Below are positions 1-8,926 of a stretch of 64,000 nt of DNA, piece after piece. Numbering within the stretch: position 1 is the first letter of the stretch; each line of letters starts with the position of its first letter. The position numbers and the translations under genes are program-made. This DNA is from Chloroflexota bacterium (GTDB lineage Bacteria > Chloroflexota > UBA11872): positions 37,304-101,303 of the forward strand of contig JAJDZU010000018.1 of the NCBI GenBank assembly GCA_022824495.1. The letters are read 5' to 3'. The notes under the pieces are model-generated. The model had not been told where the DNA came from, did not search any database, and saw only the letters and a program-made list of their open reading frames with translations.

Positions 1-152
1 GCCGTCCCCCGCTCCCCACGAATCAAAACCCCGCCGATGCTGGGGTTGATCGCATTGAGCGCCAGCGAGAGGCGCATCAAATCCTGGCCGACGATCGCCG
101 CAAACGGGAACGTCGCGCCGTTAGCGTGAATCATCCGGCCATCGTCGCACAT
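1..152 (-). CDS. Magnesium chelatase-type AAA+ ATPase, N-terminal fragment
   Basis: The minus strand reads in one open frame into the left edge. The visible product carries [10 protein letters not shown], then [19 protein letters not shown]. This matches the start of the ChlI/BchI/ChlD AAA+ domain, where the Gly-Glu-x-Gly-Thr stretch leads into Walker A. Such proteins insert magnesium into protoporphyrin or cobalt into corrins, or act as MoxR-like ATPases with a VWA domain. An in-frame TAG lies upstream; start candidates are GTG at 155, ATG at 152 and ATG at 134. The fragment is too short to tell an I-type from an I-D fusion protein. The family match is visible; the substrate is not. Confidence 0.75.
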   Translation of the reverse strand, partial: MCDDGRMIHANGATFPFAAIVGQDLMRLSLALNAINPSIGGVLIRGERGT

Positions 153-236
153 CACTGCGGCATTCAGTAATCGCTTGACACCAATCGGCGGACTCTGACT
201 CGCGGCCTACACCGGCCAGGACAGCAGCGAAATCTG

Positions 237-2459
237 TCAGGGCCTGCCGGTTGCATCTGCCGGATGCGGAAGAGTCACGATCGTAGCCGTCGGAACGTGC
301 GTCACCGCCGGAGCATATTCGGACTCAATTTCAATCAGCCGAAGCACGGGTCCGCCAAATGTCAGCACCAGCACTTCGCCGTTCGCATCCGTCCCGAACG
401 AACTGAGCGGCTTGTCGAGGTCGGCGATTTCGATCATGCCCCAACCAGTTTCGGCATCACCATCAAGCGCCCAGATTTGCCCACTACAGAAATCTCCGAA
501 TAGATACGTCCCGTACAGCCACGGAATCGCTGTCCCACGATATACAATTCCTCCGACGATGGCGCACTTCCCCGCATGCTCATAGGAAGTGATTGGCTCG
601 GTGAAGTCTTCGGTTCCTTCGCATGGCATTGACGTTGAAATGTCGTAGATTTCTACGGCACCAGCATCCGGTTTAAAGCAGTGGAGACCTTCAGTGATTG
701 GCCAGCCAAGGTTAGTTCCTGCCCTGACGATCGAGACCTCTTCGTAGCTTGAATGCCCTACGTCGCCTACCCATAATCGGTCGTCGTGTGGATCAAATGC
801 CATACGCCACGGATTGCGGAGGCCCAACGCCCAGACTTCAGGACGCGCTTCTGGCGTCTCCAGCATTGGATTGTCGTCCGGTATCTTGTACGGTCTTCCG
901 ACCGTTGCTCCGCGTACGTCGATTCGAAGAATCTTTCCGTGCAAGCTGTCCAATCGCTGAGGGCATTCAAAGCAAGAAGCGTCTCCGGTCCCAAGATATA
1001 GCATTCCGTCTGATCCAAACCTGACGGCCCCGCCGTAGTGCACGGCGGCACGCTCTGCCTCCCGGCTGACATCAAGTATTACGAGCTCTTGCTCACGTAT
1101 CAGGTGACCATCAGCAATTGGGAACCTGGACAGCCGTCCAAAGGCAATATCATCGTTACCAGGATCGGTCAATGTGAAGTATAGATAAATGTAGTTGAAC
1201 TCCCCGAACTGTGGGTCGATTGCAGCGCTGATTAGGCCTCGTTCTTCGTGTACTGAGTTGACTACATCGGTAAGGTCAAATAGGGGAACAACTGAGAGTT
1301 TTGGAGTTAGCAAAGCTAGAGTTCCAGTTCTGTCTGCAACTGCGACTCCGCCATACGGCCATGGAAACACCTCGGTAGGCTCAGAGAAGGAGTGTCCTAA
1401 AGATACGTCCGCAAGGAGGAGTCCGTCATAGGGAGATTGCCTTGGATGCCGGAATACCGCAGGCCAGCATGCCACCTGGCCATGGTGATTGGTGGCACAC
1501 GAACTGAGCCATCCGGAGCTAATCGATTGCAGGCGGCCGGGTGGACCAAACAGGATGAGTTGGGCTGCCTCATCTGTCCCTCCCCAGCACTCGACATAGC
1601 CGTTAGAAAGAGATCCACACGTGTGATTCGATCCTGCGCTGATCTGATCAAACGAGGTGCCAGGGGGCGAAGATTGGCCGGCTGAGTTCTGCCCCTGGCA
1701 CAAGGCCGTACCGTCGCTGCCTAAGGCACACGTGTGCGCTATGCCTACGGCCAGCGCGCGAAACGGCCCATCTCGGGAGTCGGATCTCCCGTCGTCATTC
1801 TTTCCCCAGCAGACTAGGCTGCCGCTGCTGGACAGCCCACAGCTATGCTCCGCTCCGGCCCCGATGGCCGTGAACTCGACGCCCGATGGCGGTGTCGCCC
1901 GTTCGTTCGCATTTCGGCCCCAGCATGTGGCGGTCGTGCCGCTCAGGGCGCAGGCGTGGTCCCAGCCAGCGTCAAGCGACTGAAACGTGCCGTCCGGCGG
2001 ATCGGCTTGCTGATGATTGTTGCGACCCCAGCAGTTGAGGGTGCCGTCGGTCTGAATCCCGCAGGAAAACCGCCACCCCGACGTGATGTGCTGAAACCGC
2101 ACGTCCTCCGGTGCGTCCAGCTGCCCATGATCGTTGTCGCCCCAGCACTCGACCTGGCCAGTGCCACGCAGCGCACACGTATGGTTCTCCCCGGCGGCTA
2201 CCTGGATGAACCCGGGGACGGCCGTGTTGGCTGCAATTTGAGCGGCGCCCGTCGTCACTGTGCGAGCTCCCGTCGCCGCGGTCGCAGACGCGCGCGGACG
2301 CAGCCCCTTCTGCTGAACCTTCGGCGTCTGATCGGCCTCCGTCTGCGCGGGACGCGGGGAATCTCCACAGGCTACAAGCAGCAGCGCTCCGAGAATGGCC
2401 GAACCGCCAATTGCAAGGAAACCCCGATAGCGGCGTCGAAGCCGTCCCGCCGCGATCAT
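237..2459 (-). CDS. Lipoprotein: RCC1-type propeller fused to sugar dehydrogenase (GSDH) propeller
   Basis: The 740-residue product begins with a basic, hydrophobic signal ending in LLLVAC (Cys31), a lipobox. Residues about 85-345 hold seven or eight RCC1-like blades, each with HxCAL and a C-W-G pair about 8-10 residues apart, suggesting a disulfide in every blade. Residues about 355-715 match the PQQ-dependent aldose sugar dehydrogenase (YliI/GSDH) family: FPWPYGGVAVADR, DGMLYLGTGDAS, KILRIDVRG, ALGLRNPWRMAFD and NLGWPITEG. The GSDH part would oxidise sugars with PQQ at the outer face; the RCC1 part is probably for binding. It is paralogous to the gene at 4102-6570. Whether PQQ is bound cannot be read from this. 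Confidence 0.85.
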   Translation of the reverse strand: MIAAGRLRRRYRGFLAIGGSAILGALLLVACGDSPRPAQTEADQTPKVQQKGLRPRASATAATGARTVTTGAAQIAANTAVPGFIQVAAGENHTCALRGTGQVECWGDNDHGQLDAPEDVRFQHITSGWRFSCGIQTDGTLNCWGRNNHQQADPPDGTFQSLDAGWDHACALSGTTATCWGRNANERATPPSGVEFTAIGAGAEHSCGLSSSGSLVCWGKNDDGRSDSRDGPFRALAVGIAHTCALGSDGTALCQGQNSAGQSSPPGTSFDQISAGSNHTCGSLSNGYVECWGGTDEAAQLILFGPPGRLQSISSGWLSSCATNHHGQVACWPAVFRHPRQSPYDGLLLADVSLGHSFSEPTEVFPWPYGGVAVADRTGTLALLTPKLSVVPLFDLTDVVNSVHEERGLISAAIDPQFGEFNYIYLYFTLTDPGNDDIAFGRLSRFPIADGHLIREQELVILDVSREAERAAVHYGGAVRFGSDGMLYLGTGDASCFECPQRLDSLHGKILRIDVRGATVGRPYKIPDDNPMLETPEARPEVWALGLRNPWRMAFDPHDDRLWVGDVGHSSYEEVSIVRAGTNLGWPITEGLHCFKPDAGAVEIYDISTSMPCEGTEDFTEPITSYEHAGKCAIVGGIVYRGTAIPWLYGTYLFGDFCSGQIWALDGDAETGWGMIEIADLDKPLSSFGTDANGEVLVLTFGGPVLRLIEIESEYAPAVTHVPTATIVTLPHPADATGRP

Positions 2460-2631
2460 GCGAATCAGTCAAGCGCTCCGTTCAAGAGGATTTCGCCGCT
2501 TGGCCATTCACGAACCGATCGACAAGTCGGCGACATTGCCGCATGCGAAACCAAAGAGCCGCCGAACCAATTGACGAAAACATGGTCGCACATCCGGCGG
2601 GTATTATGCGACACGCACTTTCGGCAAGCTG

Positions 2632-3084
2632 ATGAGGCGACATTTGACGAACTTTCGCGTCTGGATCCCAACGGTATTTCTTGCACTTAACAGTCTTTTG
2701 GATCTTCTGCCGGTCACGGGTTATTCGGGCTTGCGCTGGCCCTGGTTTAGTGTATGGTTGGATCATTTAAACTCTGAGTTTGACACTTCCCTCGGCAATG
2801 CATATTCGGTTGCTTTGTGGGTGGCAGTCTTCGTTCTGGCGGCGGCACATCTTCGACACCCGCCCGTCGGTCGCCGCTGGCTCTGGAGAGCCGGTTGGAC
2901 AAGCTTCGCGTTCCTGGGAGCTGTGACTGCAATTCTCGAAACTGACGATTCCTACCGGAACCAGCTCGATGGGACCATTCCGGTTGATGAGATTGCTCCC
3001 CACTTCCACTGGATGATTCTGGCAGCGCCAGTGGCCGTGCCGTTGATTGCACTAGCTGCCTATGCCTTATGGGCAATCGTATGA
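2632..3084 (+). CDS. Hypothetical membrane protein, possibly the first half of a split gene
   Basis: This 150-residue product has about four hydrophobic segments, the first near residues 10-30 and the last ending in ALAAYALWAIV. No family was recognised. It diverges from the RCC1/GSDH lipoprotein gene. The next gene at 3097 lies in the same frame, separated only by this TGA and four codons. The two may be one 435-residue protein split by a nonsense change or a sequencing error, or a true pair of overlapping-style neighbours: a GAGG lies about 9-10 bases before the second start. Confidence 0.6.
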   Translation: MRRHLTNFRVWIPTVFLALNSLLDLLPVTGYSGLRWPWFSVWLDHLNSEFDTSLGNAYSVALWVAVFVLAAAHLRHPPVGRRWLWRAGWTSFAFLGAVTAILETDDSYRNQLDGTIPVDEIAPHFHWMILAAPVAVPLIALAAYALWAIV

Positions 3085-3096
3085 GGCAGTCTTACT

Positions 3097-3942
3097 TTGC
3101 GTATCCTGGCTGGAATCTCAGTCTTGCTCGGATTTGCAGCCGTTGCCAGGGATACATTCTTCTATCTGTACGATCCGGCCCGAAGTGCTTGGCCGCTGTT
3201 TCTCGAGGATGGATCCGAGATCATGTCGGCCGCAATTCTCGTAGCGATTCTCGCTGGTTCGCTCTATTGCCTCCGGCTAGACGCGGGACCACAGCCGTGG
3301 CGTCGTCTACTTGCCGTCGGCTGCACGATGACCGTAGTGGTTGCAATAGTCACCTTGTTGCCGACATACAAGTATGAGTGGGGCTCGGGCCCCCCGAACA
3401 ACTACACAGGACCAGTATCCCTGTTAGAGCAAGAGATCGAAGTTCAACATCCATTCTTGTCGACTATCAATGTTTGGTCGTACGTAGAGGCAGACTCTTC
3501 TGATCAGGCTGAGATCTTCCTGCGGCTGACCCCGCTCGGTCAAGATCGGCCGGTACGTGAGAGTAGTGCCGTCGTTCGAAACTCTGACTGGAACGACGTA
3601 CCGATAGGCTTCAGGTTTTCGCCAATACCGGACTGCAGGGACCGGATATTTCTCCTGACCGCTGGAGTACTTGGTCCGCCGTCGGCGCAGGTATTTCTCG
3701 GCCTTACCGGTAGCGATTCCATTCCCAACAGCTCAGTCATCATCAATTCCGAGCCAACGCGCTGGGCCAATGACCTGTCGTTTCTGGGTCAGTGGGAAGG
3801 ACGAGGCGCTCGAGTCATTGTTGACGCAATCAGATATACACCCTCCCATTTTGTTCTGCTAGCCGATTTGGTCCTTACCGTCTTGCTTGGCCTGTTGTCC
3901 GTCGTGCTACGTCCGTGGCGCGACGTACCCTTGCGGCCCTAG
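3097..3942 (+). CDS. Hypothetical membrane protein with extracytoplasmic domain
   Basis: This 281-residue product has three N-terminal hydrophobic segments (residues about 1-20, 42-62, 72-92), an extracytoplasmic stretch of about 150 residues with no recognised motif, and a C-terminal membrane segment (VLLADLVLTVLLGLLSVV). The start given is TTG, which is weak. The frame is continuous with the gene ending at 3084 apart from one TGA, so this may be the second half of that gene. It sits between two paralogous lipoprotein genes on the other strand. Function unknown. Confidence 0.6.
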   Translation: MRILAGISVLLGFAAVARDTFFYLYDPARSAWPLFLEDGSEIMSAAILVAILAGSLYCLRLDAGPQPWRRLLAVGCTMTVVVAIVTLLPTYKYEWGSGPPNNYTGPVSLLEQEIEVQHPFLSTINVWSYVEADSSDQAEIFLRLTPLGQDRPVRESSAVVRNSDWNDVPIGFRFSPIPDCRDRIFLLTAGVLGPPSAQVFLGLTGSDSIPNSSVIINSEPTRWANDLSFLGQWEGRGARVIVDAIRYTPSHFVLLADLVLTVLLGLLSVVLRPWRDVPLRP

Positions 3943-4101
3943 TGACATGGTGACGCTTGGTGTGTGTCTGTGCGAAATGACCTGAGGGCTTGACGTTCTT
4001 GGTGCTGTTGTGGCGGAAGCGGCGATGAGATGTTGTCCAGACCACTGACTGACGTGCCGGCCAGGCGGCAATTGGGTGTAGTTGAGTGACTAAGTGAAGC
4101 T

Positions 4102-6570
4102 TCAAGTCGCGTGTGCCGCAGGAGTGATGATTCGCGGAATGACTTCACTGGGTGTGGCGATGCCCGTTTCGGATTCCACAAGTCTCAAGATATACCCCCC
4201 AAAGCCCAGCACTAGCACTTCGCCATCTTCATCGATGCCGAATGACACAATCAGCGCATCAAGATTCGCGAGTTCAAGAAAGATGCGGCTATCCGCCCCG
4301 TCGCCCACCAGGGCCCAAATGCGCCCGCTACACAGGTCGCCAAACAAGTAGGCGCCGTTCAGAAACGGCATCGCCGACCCGCGGTACACGAGGCCACCGA
4401 TGACAGCGCAGCCGTGCGAATGGTTGTACGCCGCGATTGGCGGCTTTGTGGTCGCCACCTCGTCACAGTCACTCGGAAGGCCTCGCCGGCAGAGAAACCC
4501 CTCATAAAGCGGCCAACCCATATGTGCGCCCTTGGTGATGATTGACACTTCTTCTTCGTACCCCGCGCCGACGTCGGCTACCCATAGCTCGTCCGTCTGC
4601 GAGTCGAACGCCATCCGCCATGGATTGCGTAACCCCAGGGCCCAAATCTCGTGCCTGCTATCCGGATCCTCGACCATGGGGTTGTCGTCCGGGATGCGAT
4701 ACGGCTGCTCAGCGGTCGCCCCGCGCACATCAATCCGGATGATCTTGCCGAGCAAGGTGTCCGTGAAGCGAGCGCATTCGCTGCACTCGAAGCCGTCGCC
4801 GATGCCCAGGTAGAGCATTCCGTCCGGACCGAACCGTAGGCTGCCGCCTTGATGCAGGTTGTACAGCCCCGGATGTTCCAGCATCACGAGTTCGTCGTCA
4901 CGCGTCGCCAGTCCATCGACGACGGGGAAGCGCGATAGCCTGGCGCCCGGCTCAATTCCCTCTTTGTCGCTGCGGGCCGTGTAGTACGCGTACAGATACG
5001 GATAAGACTCGAAGTCAGGGTCCAGCGCCACTCCCAGCAAGCCCTTCTCACCGGATCGTGTCGAAATTTTGTCTGTGATGTCGAGGATCTGCCGAGGCTC
5101 CGAACCACCCTCGTACACGGCGATCTGACCGATTAGGTCCGCAATCAACAGCCCGCCGCCAGGCCACGGAAAGGCCTCCACCGGCTGTTGTTGCTCGTAG
5201 TCCGGAACGGCAGCCTCAAAGTTCAGGTTGTCGTACGGCGGCGTTGGTACCGTCACGAATGGGTGATTCCAACAAGCGGCCAGGCCTTCGCTATTCAGGG
5301 CGCACGTCTGTCGATATCCGGCGCTCACGGACGAGAAGATCCCGTCTGGCGCGGTCAGGCGAACATTGCTGATCTGACTTTCCGCGCCCCAGCACTCCAG
5401 CGTGCCTTCAGGCCGCGTTCCGCATGTGTGGTCATCGCCGGCGGCAATTGCACTGAAGGGCGTGGTTGGATTGTCCGATTGGCCCTGCGCATTCTCGCCC
5501 TGACAAAAGGCTGTGCCGTCGCCCCGGAGAACGCACGTGTGCGCGGTACCCACTGCCAGGTCTCGAAACGGCCCTGGCCGGCTATCCGCACGTCCGTTGT
5601 CATTCTTGCCCCAGCACAGCAGAGCACCGGCAATGGTTAGCCCGCAGCTGTGCTCGGCGCCGGCTCCGATCGCGATCAACGGCGCGTCGAGTGGTGGAGT
5701 TGCTCGATCGTTGGCATTCCATCCCCAGCACACCGGCCCGTTCGCTCCAAGCGCACAGGCGTGATCCCAGCCCGCGTCCAGCGCCGTAAACCTCCCTTCC
5801 GGCGCTTCAAGCTTCATGTGGTTGTTATTGCCCCAGCAGGTGATGCCGCCGTCCGCGCGAATCCCGCACGTGAATCGGTTTCCGGCCGAAATCTGACTGA
5901 ACCTGACATCGGGGGGTACGTCCAAATGCCCGTCGTCGTTGTTCGGACCCCAGCAATGCACTTCGCCCCCGGACACCAGTCCGCACGTGTGGTCCCTGCC
6001 CGGCGACACGCTCGTGAATACTGCCGGTGCCGGCGTTACCGTCGGAGTGGCGGCCCGCGTTTCGATCGCTGTCGGCGTCGGCCTGGACCGGGTTGCCGGT
6101 GTTGGCGCGGGAGCTGCTTCGGACCTCTCGGATGCCTCCGGCGCCGGACTGGATATCGCGGTTGCAGGCGGCCCTGATCCCGGAGCCGTCGTTACCGAAC
6201 GAGGCTCGGCGCGGCCGCCGGTCGCGTGTGCCGACAACGTAATAGCCGTCGGCGATGGTTCCCCAGTCGCAGTCGGTGATGCGGTCGCTGTTGTCTCTAT
6301 TGCTGGTGCCGCTGCCGCCAGAGCCGTTGGACTGGACATTCGTGGCCGTAGCCCGGTTTGCGATGCGGTAATCTCGTTGCGCGGTTCAGGTTCCGGTCGC
6401 GGTCTCTCGCCGCAACCGCCAACCAAGATCGCTCCCAGGACGAGTCCTGCGACCGCCCCTGCCCGCCAGCGCTTGGTCCGCGGGCCAATGCCGGTGAGCG
6501 CCCGCGCTACGTTCAGGCGCAACGGGCGTCGCCGTCTGCTATGTACGAGCCAACCAGCGGACTCGCGCAC
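4102..6570 (-). CDS. Lipoprotein: Pro/Thr/Ala linker, RCC1-type propeller, GSDH sugar dehydrogenase domain
   Basis: The product (822 residues from GTG at 6570) has a lipobox ILVGGC (Cys53), a long Ala/Thr/Pro-rich linker (about 60-195), RCC1-like blades with paired cysteines (about 195-445) and a GSDH domain (about 465-790) with HQGGSLRFGPDGMLYLGIGD, RIPDDNPM and ALGLRNPWRMAFD. It shares order and motifs with the gene at 237-2459, which lacks the long linker. Its start overlaps the end of lgt by 32 bases, so the enzyme that lipidates such proteins is co-transcribed with one. The N-terminal start could lie a little further in, but no better codon was found before the lipobox. Confidence 0.85.
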   Translation of the reverse strand: MRESAGWLVHSRRRRPLRLNVARALTGIGPRTKRWRAGAVAGLVLGAILVGGCGERPRPEPEPRNEITASQTGLRPRMSSPTALAAAAPAIETTATASPTATGEPSPTAITLSAHATGGRAEPRSVTTAPGSGPPATAISSPAPEASERSEAAPAPTPATRSRPTPTAIETRAATPTVTPAPAVFTSVSPGRDHTCGLVSGGEVHCWGPNNDDGHLDVPPDVRFSQISAGNRFTCGIRADGGITCWGNNNHMKLEAPEGRFTALDAGWDHACALGANGPVCWGWNANDRATPPLDAPLIAIGAGAEHSCGLTIAGALLCWGKNDNGRADSRPGPFRDLAVGTAHTCVLRGDGTAFCQGENAQGQSDNPTTPFSAIAAGDDHTCGTRPEGTLECWGAESQISNVRLTAPDGIFSSVSAGYRQTCALNSEGLAACWNHPFVTVPTPPYDNLNFEAAVPDYEQQQPVEAFPWPGGGLLIADLIGQIAVYEGGSEPRQILDITDKISTRSGEKGLLGVALDPDFESYPYLYAYYTARSDKEGIEPGARLSRFPVVDGLATRDDELVMLEHPGLYNLHQGGSLRFGPDGMLYLGIGDGFECSECARFTDTLLGKIIRIDVRGATAEQPYRIPDDNPMVEDPDSRHEIWALGLRNPWRMAFDSQTDELWVADVGAGYEEEVSIITKGAHMGWPLYEGFLCRRGLPSDCDEVATTKPPIAAYNHSHGCAVIGGLVYRGSAMPFLNGAYLFGDLCSGRIWALVGDGADSRIFLELANLDALIVSFGIDEDGEVLVLGFGGYILRLVESETGIATPSEVIPRIITPAAHAT

Positions 6571-7324
6571 GGTTCACAACCCATGCCGCGAAGGCCAGCA
6601 GCGCCAAAGCCCCGATGATCTGCGACTGTTGCAGTCTCCACAGGATTTCCTGCTGGTCGATACGCAGAAACTGTAGTCCGAGTCGCATCCCTCCGTAGCC
6701 CGCCAGCACCGTCCAGAAGATGTACAAGCGACCGATGTACCGGCTGGCCAGCCACATGGCGATGCCGAAGATCGCAAAGTCGCCCAACATTTCATACGTC
6801 GTGGCCGGATGCACGGGCGTGGTTTGGCCGATGGCGTTGGGGTGCGTGTAATACACCGCCCACGGCAAGTCGGTGGCCAGGGCGTGGTGCTCGCCGTTGA
6901 TCAGGTCGCCGATGCGGCCGATACCCATGCCCAGGATCAGCCCGGGCGCGCCGATATCCAATCCGCTGCGCACGTCCAGTTTCATCCACCAGGCGGCCAG
7001 CGACAGCGCCAGCGCGCCGCCCAGCGGCGCGCCCCAGACGGTGATTCCTCCGTCGTTTACCGCAAAGACTCGTCCCCAATCGCTCGAGAACAGGTCAAGG
7101 TTGTCGATCACGAACAGGGACCGCGCCGCCACGATGCCACCGCCCACCGCCCACAGCGCCAGCGTGGTGACTTGATCGCTGGAGATCGTCGTCCGACGCC
7201 CCAGACGCTGCGCCACCCAGATACCCGCCAGGATGCCCAGCACCGAAAACAGCGAGTGCCAGGTAAACCGAAACGCCCCGATCTCGAAGAGGTCGGGATC
7301 CCAGGGAATGGCGACGGCAGGCAT
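6539..7324 (-). CDS. lgt: Prolipoprotein diacylglyceryl transferase
   Basis: The 261-residue multi-spanning membrane protein transfers diacylglycerol from phosphatidylglycerol to the lipobox cysteine of prolipoproteins. Support comes from RFTWHSLFSVLGILAG near the N-terminus, GGGIVAARSLF, and the signature GIGRIGDLINGEHHAL with its essential Arg and Asn/Glu, followed by HPATTYEML. Length is normal for Lgt. It runs into the RCC1/GSDH lipoprotein gene with a 32-base overlap. With the many lipobox proteins in this window it is a housekeeping gene of some importance here. Confidence 0.93.
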   Translation of the reverse strand: MPAVAIPWDPDLFEIGAFRFTWHSLFSVLGILAGIWVAQRLGRRTTISSDQVTTLALWAVGGGIVAARSLFVIDNLDLFSSDWGRVFAVNDGGITVWGAPLGGALALSLAAWWMKLDVRSGLDIGAPGLILGMGIGRIGDLINGEHHALATDLPWAVYYTHPNAIGQTTPVHPATTYEMLGDFAIFGIAMWLASRYIGRLYIFWTVLAGYGGMRLGLQFLRIDQQEILWRLQQSQIIGALALLAFAAWVVNRARVRWLART

Positions 7325-7408
7325 GGGTAGTCGGTTCGCGAAGTGGCGTCTGGGCCATGGTACTCGCCGACTCGTCCTACTGACGGCCCCGCCCGCGGCC
7401 TGGATGCG

Positions 7409-8809
7409 CTAGCCGGCCGAGTTCGCTCCGGGTGCACGAGCCTGCAGCTTGGCCGCCACCTCAGCAACGGGCCTGCCCAGGGTCAGGCTGTGATGCACGG
7501 CAACGTCCAGGTCCATTGCTTGGGCCTGCCAGTCCGCGGATTCCACAATCGGCGCCCTCCAGGCGCCGCGAGCCTCCAGCAAGGTGTCCAACTCCAGCCC
7601 CAGCCGAGTTGCCCCGTCGTTCAACGCCAGCGTCAACGCCGGGGTCGCGGGGCCAGCGTTGATCGTGGGCGCGAGGCCCGCCAGGGAAACGGCTGCGTCA
7701 GCGGCTGCTCCGCCCTCGTCCTGTCCCGCCGCGATAAACGCCGCCGCCATCGGGACGCGACGCTCGGCCTCAGGCCAGGTCGGCAGGGGCAGCGCTTCCC
7801 ACTCGGAACGCCGCTTCGGCGGCAGCGCGGCCAGCCGCGACAATGCCCGGCCATGCGCAACCGTCAGAGCCACACGGCCGTCCAGCACTGCCTCCCCCGC
7901 CGCGCCCTGGCCGTCCCAGGCGCTCGGAGGAGGTGCCGTGCCCTCGCGCAGCCACTGATCGGCGTACCACTGCCAGGCATCCACGGCCGCCGCGTCTGCC
8001 GGAAACGTCCCGGCCGACCCTGCCACCGTTTCCAGTTCCGGAAGTCCCGCGATCACGCCAAACCCGTAGGTATACGTCTCGGGATCGGTCAGCCGCCGCG
8101 CGGTCTGCCCCAGCGTCTCGTAGGTGGATCCCACCTCGGCGATCCCGGCCAGATCGAGTCTGGGCCGACCGGCCAGCAAGTACGTCGGATGCCCGCCCAT
8201 GGGCAATCCCACGATCCCACGCTCGCGCCGACCCAGGGCCAGCATCTCCGCCAGGAACCCATGGTCCCCGCCCAGCGCTGCATCCGTTGGCGCCAGCGCG
8301 CCCAGTGCATCCAGCGCCGTCACAAGACCGCCCGGGACTCCAACCAGCAGGTCCGGCAGGTCTCCGGCCGCCGCCCGCGCCAGCAGTCGGCCGGGATGGT
8401 CACCGCCCTGGTCCAGCACCTCCAGCTTGAGATCGACACTGGAACCGATGGCTCCCAGGTCCGGCGGGCCGCCACGCGCCAATGCGGGATTGACGGCCGC
8501 GTGCAGTGTCGCTGTCACCGGTTCCGGCGCCGGCTCGGTCCGCGCCGCGGCCGTCGGCGGCGGGGTAACGAAACGCGTCACGACAACCTCGCGTTCCACG
8601 ATGACCGGTTTTTCGACAAACACAACGCGTTCGGTAAAAACCGGGCGCTCCACCACCACTTCGCGTTCCACCAGCTCGGGGACCACCACCACCCGCTCCA
8701 CCACGATCGGCGCGCCGCAGGCGGCCAGGCACAGCGCGGCCCCGGCCGCCAGGCCAACCTGAAGCGCGTCCCGCCGGCTCACGCCGCGGGCTTCGGGTTC
8801 GGTAAACAT
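7409..8809 (-). CDS. Tat-exported solute-binding lipoprotein with Val/Glu-rich stalk
   Basis: The 466-residue product starts with a twin-arginine signal (SRRDALQVGLAAGAA) followed by LAAC, so lipidation is expected at Cys31. Residues about 37-85 form a stalk of alternating Val/Glu/Arg, then comes a globular part resembling type-1 extracellular solute-binding proteins of ABC sugar importers (LEVLDQGGDHPGRLLARAAAGDLPDLL; AWQWYADQWLREG). No permease or ATPase gene lies next to it, so the ligand is unknown. It diverges from trxB. An overlapping plus-strand frame of similar length is a shadow. Confidence 0.8.
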   Translation of the reverse strand: MFTEPEARGVSRRDALQVGLAAGAALCLAACGAPIVVERVVVVPELVEREVVVERPVFTERVVFVEKPVIVEREVVVTRFVTPPPTAAARTEPAPEPVTATLHAAVNPALARGGPPDLGAIGSSVDLKLEVLDQGGDHPGRLLARAAAGDLPDLLVGVPGGLVTALDALGALAPTDAALGGDHGFLAEMLALGRRERGIVGLPMGGHPTYLLAGRPRLDLAGIAEVGSTYETLGQTARRLTDPETYTYGFGVIAGLPELETVAGSAGTFPADAAAVDAWQWYADQWLREGTAPPPSAWDGQGAAGEAVLDGRVALTVAHGRALSRLAALPPKRRSEWEALPLPTWPEAERRVPMAAAFIAAGQDEGGAAADAAVSLAGLAPTINAGPATPALTLALNDGATRLGLELDTLLEARGAWRAPIVESADWQAQAMDLDVAVHHSLTLGRPVAEVAAKLQARAPGANSAG

Positions 8810-8926
8810 GCGAGTCGAGTCAGCCCGGTGTGTCAGGATTTACGCGGAATCTGCTCCCCGATCATGCGACGATGCTACGTGAGCAGGCGCCAGGCTTGCC
8901 GCAAGCGTCAGGTACGGGAGGACCGG

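Noticed and set aside
7343..8926. Long open frame upstream of trxB on the plus strand
   Set aside because: It is antisense to the solute-binding lipoprotein gene, rich in Arg/Gln/Pro as GC-rich shadows are, and trxB has its own ribosome binding site and start at 8927.
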